From Bacteroidales bacterium UBA1195 (lineage in GTDB: Bacteria > Bacteroidota > Bacteroidia > Bacteroidales > WCHB1-69): a DNA stretch of 8,689 bases. Both the position numbers and the translations under genes were made by a program. Each line of letters opens with the position of its first letter. Position 1 is the stretch's first letter. Where the stretch lies: positions 28,047-36,735 of the forward strand of contig DBYD01000020.1 in NCBI GenBank assembly GCA_002309855.1, in the 5' to 3' direction. The notes beneath the pieces were generated by a model that saw only the letters and a program-made list of their open reading frames with translations, searched no databases and was not told the origin of the DNA. Below, in pieces: positions 7,423-8,689 of the stretch.

Positions 7423-7971
7423 CTACGCCTCTTTCACTACCTGAGAGAAGTTCAGTTCCACCGGGGTTTTTCTGCCGAAGATTTTCACCGTAACCTTCAG
7501 CTTTTTCTTCTCCTGATTCACTTCCTCCACCACTCCGCTGAAATTGTTGAAAGGCCCGTCGATCACGGTAATGGACTCTCCCTCAATGAAAGAATATACC
7601 ATCTCCTCCTCGTTTTCGATCAGTTCGTCCACTTTGCCCAGCAAACGTTTCACCTCGCTTTCACGCAAAGGCTCCGGTTCGTTGCCGGTACCGAGGAAAC
7701 CCAGCACGCTCGGCGTCTGCCGGAGCAGGTGCTTGATTTCGCCCTGGGACAAATCAGCCTCAACGAAGATGTAGCCCGGGTAGAAATTCTTCTCTTTCGA
7801 GATTTTCTTTCCGTTCCGGACCTGATACACCTTTTCAATCGGAATCAGCACTTGCGAAACGTAGTCCTGAAAATTCCGGCCCGCAACTTCTGTCTCAATG
7901 TGTTGCTTAACCTTCTTCTCACGACCCGTTATGGTTCGTAACACATACCACTTTAAATTCGTCTCGCTCAT
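7423..7971 (-). CDS. nusG: Transcription termination/antitermination factor NusG
   Basis: NusG binds the RNA polymerase clamp through its NGN domain; its KOW domain contacts Rho or ribosomal protein S10, linking transcription to termination or translation. The protein is 182 residues. The NGN domain spans about 7-113: WYVLRTITGREKKV at 8-21 and the family motif PGYIFVEA at 65-72. The KOW domain spans about 128-180, with EGESITVIDGPFNNFSGVV at 130-148. A Glu-rich linker (about 114-126) separates them. Bacteroidota also carry NusG paralogues (UpxY type) at capsule loci, but the position between secE and rplK marks this as the housekeeping copy. It begins 99 nt after secE, an unusually wide gap for this cluster, and a weak promoter candidate lies in that gap. 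Confidence 0.98.
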   Translation of the reverse strand: MSETNLKWYVLRTITGREKKVKQHIETEVAGRNFQDYVSQVLIPIEKVYQVRNGKKISKEKNFYPGYIFVEADLSQGEIKHLLRQTPSVLGFLGTGNEPEPLRESEVKRLLGKVDELIENEEEMVYSFIEGESITVIDGPFNNFSGVVEEVNQEKKKLKVTVKIFGRKTPVELNFSQVVKEA

Positions 7972-7998
7972 AGCCTGTATCCGTTAACGTTGATCAAA

Positions 7999-8029
7999 CA
8001 GAATTATAAATTGTGACAGGTACCTCAAT
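7999..8029 (-). promoter_or_regulatory. Weak candidate Bacteroidota-type promoter upstream of nusG
   Basis: On the minus strand ATTG (8029-8026) is followed after exactly 19 nt by TAATTCTG (8006-7999). The Bacteroides housekeeping promoter has TTTG near -33 and TAnnTTTG near -7 with a spacer of about 19-21 nt. Each element here misses one consensus base. Transcription would start near 7992, about 20 nt before the nusG ATG. The match is short and could be chance in A/T-rich DNA, so I rate it low. Confidence 0.22.
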
Positions 8030-8049
8030 GACTTGGGAAGCAAGGTACC
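8019..8049 (-). repeat. GGTACC inverted repeat in the secE-nusG spacer
   Basis: Two copies of AGGTACC (8018-8024 and 8043-8049) lie in the 99-nt gap between secE and nusG. Because GGTACC is its own complement, the copies can pair as a 7-bp stem (8019-8025 with 8043-8049) around a 17-nt loop. No T-tract follows on either strand, so it does not look like a terminator. It overlaps the possible -33 element of the weak nusG promoter candidate. It could be a small RNA structure or chance. Confidence 0.3.
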
Positions 8050-8070
8050 CGGACACTTTCGTATTTTTTA

Positions 8071-8295
8071 TTATGCACCGTAGAAAAATCCCAACAAACC
8101 CTTCCACACAAAGGTTCCGAAGCCGATGTGCTGTATACCGAATATAAAATCCATCAGAAACACTACCAATGCAATGACCAAAGCGGCCACACTGACCACG
8201 ATTGCACTGCTCTGCAATTCTTCCCAGGAGGGCCAAGTCACCTTATGAACCAACTCATTATAGGATTCCTTGCAATAATTAACTATCTTCTTCAT
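8071..8295 (-). CDS. secE: Preprotein translocase subunit SecE
   Basis: SecE is the small essential clamp subunit of the SecYEG protein-conducting channel in the inner membrane. At 74 residues it is the short, single-span form found in most bacteria outside the gamma-proteobacteria. An amphipathic N-terminal helix (about 3-17, YCKESYNELVHK) leads to the family motif KVTWPSWEEL at 18-27, and then one hydrophobic membrane segment at about 30-52 (SAIVVSVAALVIALVVFLMD). The tail ends GLLGFFYGA. The ATG at 8295 lies 30 nt after the tRNA-Trp 3' end, so the secE message is probably released when the tRNA is processed. The pairing secE-nusG is conserved across bacteria. Confidence 0.98.
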   Translation of the reverse strand: MKKIVNYCKESYNELVHKVTWPSWEELQSSAIVVSVAALVIALVVFLMDFIFGIQHIGFGTFVWKGLLGFFYGA

Positions 8296-8325
8296 CTGTG
8301 TACCTGTATCTTAGAAGTTTCTACT

Positions 8326-8399
8326 TGGCAGGAGAAGAAAGATTCGAACTCTCATCAACGGTTTTGGAGACCGCTATTCTACCCTTGAACTATTCTCCT
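8326..8399 (-). tRNA. trnW: tRNA-Trp (anticodon CCA)
   Basis: The full cloverleaf can be folded by eye on the minus strand. The acceptor stem AGGAGAA pairs with TTCTCCT; the D arm starts GTTC; the anticodon stem GCGGT/ACCGT has one G-T pair and encloses the loop CTCCAAA; the T arm is GAGAG/CTTTC with loop TTCGAAT. The anticodon CCA is at 8367-8365, which reads UGG. The discriminator base is G73, as in E. coli tRNA-Trp, and the 3' CCA is encoded (8328-8326). The gene is 74 nt including CCA. It sits between tuf and secE, 3 nt after a hairpin and 30 nt before secE, so it is probably cut out of a longer transcript. Confidence 0.97.
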
Positions 8400-8402
8400 G
8401 AA

Positions 8403-8437
8403 TAGGAAAGGGCACATGGTGAAAACGCCCTTTCCTA
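8403..8437 (-). repeat. GC-rich hairpin between tuf and tRNA-Trp
   Basis: A perfect 11-bp inverted repeat (TAGGAAAGGGC at 8403-8413 pairing with 8427-8437) encloses a 13-nt loop. It starts 17 nt after the tuf stop and ends 3 nt before the first base of tRNA-Trp. In the transcribed direction the stem is followed by TTCAGGAG, with no T-tract, so it is not a standard intrinsic terminator. It could protect the tuf 3' end, guide RNase processing of the tRNA precursor, or give weak attenuation. The structure is seen; the role is inference. Confidence 0.6.
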
Positions 8438-8454
8438 CATTTAATTAATATATC

Positions 8455-8689
8455 TTAGTCTAAGATTTCGATAATCTGACCGGAGGCCACCGTACGTCCG
8501 CCTTCACGCATGGCGAAACGGAGGTTCATGTTCAGTGCGATTTCAGAAATCAGGTTGACTTCGATAGTCACATTGTCGCCCGGCAACACCATCTCCACGC
8601 CTTCCGGAAGAGTGATTTCACCCGTCACGTCAGTGGTGCGGAAATAGAACTGGGGACGATACCTGTTGTGGAACGGGGTGTGACGGCCA
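8455..8689 (-). CDS. tuf: Elongation factor Tu (C-terminal 77 residues, cut by window edge)
   Basis: EF-Tu carries aminoacyl-tRNA to the ribosomal A site as a GTP complex. Only the end of the gene is here: one base of an incomplete codon, 77 complete codons and TAA (8457-8455). The translated piece is the C-terminal beta-barrel (domain 3). It shows GRHTPFHNRYRPQFYFRTTD at its beginning, then VTGEITLPEGVEMVLPGDNV and LRFAMREGGRTV, all recognisable EF-Tu wording. The GTP-binding domain and domain 2 lie beyond the edge. The last residues read VASGQIIEILD, where the usual bacterial form is VGAGxV. The tuf - trnW - secE order places it at the head of this cluster, and the hairpin that follows may separate its mRNA end from the tRNA. 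Confidence 0.98.
   Translation of the reverse strand, partial: GRHTPFHNRYRPQFYFRTTDVTGEITLPEGVEMVLPGDNVTIEVNLISEIALNMNLRFAMREGGRTVASGQIIEILD

Noticed and set aside
7994..8236. Minus-strand 80-codon frame overlapping secE and its spacer
   Set aside because: It overlaps secE in another frame and resembles no known protein; secE has the full family motif.

Overview
The window is a housekeeping locus of a member of the Bacteroidota, most likely order Bacteroidales. It carries the tuf - trnW - secE - nusG - rplK - rplA - rplJ - rplL - rpoB - rpoC cluster. Every gene lies on the minus strand, so transcription runs from high to low coordinates. The assignment rests on three things: the gene order with a tRNA-Trp between tuf and secE; protein wording typical of the phylum (for example the RpoB start NFASAVQTAYPDFLDIQVQSF, and RpoC CHCGKYKRIRYKG and HIQLVIPVAHIW); and A/T-rich leaders with no clear GGAGG ribosome-binding site. 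I cannot name a genus from the sequence.

Layout in transcription order: the last 77 codons of tuf (8689-8455); a GC-rich hairpin (8437-8403); tRNA-Trp with anticodon CCA (8399-8326); secE (8295-8071); a 99-nt spacer with a weak promoter candidate; nusG (7971-7423); rplK (7375-6929); rplA (6903-6205); rplJ (6197-5679); rplL (5627-5247); a perfect 15-bp hairpin followed by six Ts (5232-5190); rpoB from an apparent TTG start (5148-1348); and the first 433 codons of rpoC (1301-1), cut by the window edge before the catalytic NADFDGD motif. No stretch longer than 100 nt lacks a gene. I see no mobile element, CRISPR array, phage gene or defence gene.

The products act together in gene expression. 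EF-Tu and tRNA-Trp serve elongation. SecE belongs to the SecYEG translocon. NusG links RNA polymerase to the ribosome or Rho. L11, L1, L10 and L12 build the L1 stalk and the L7/L12 stalk base. RpoB and RpoC form the RNA polymerase catalytic core. The rplL-rpoB hairpin sits where E. coli has an attenuator that lowers rpoBC expression relative to ribosomal protein genes, so it probably sets that ratio here.

I found no undescribed multi-gene system. The points worth a second look are the rplL-rpoB attenuator, the tuf-trnW hairpin, unusual residues in and near the RpoB rifampicin pocket and in the RpoC zinc ribbon, the TTG start of rpoB, and the lack of room for an L10 leader upstream of rplJ.
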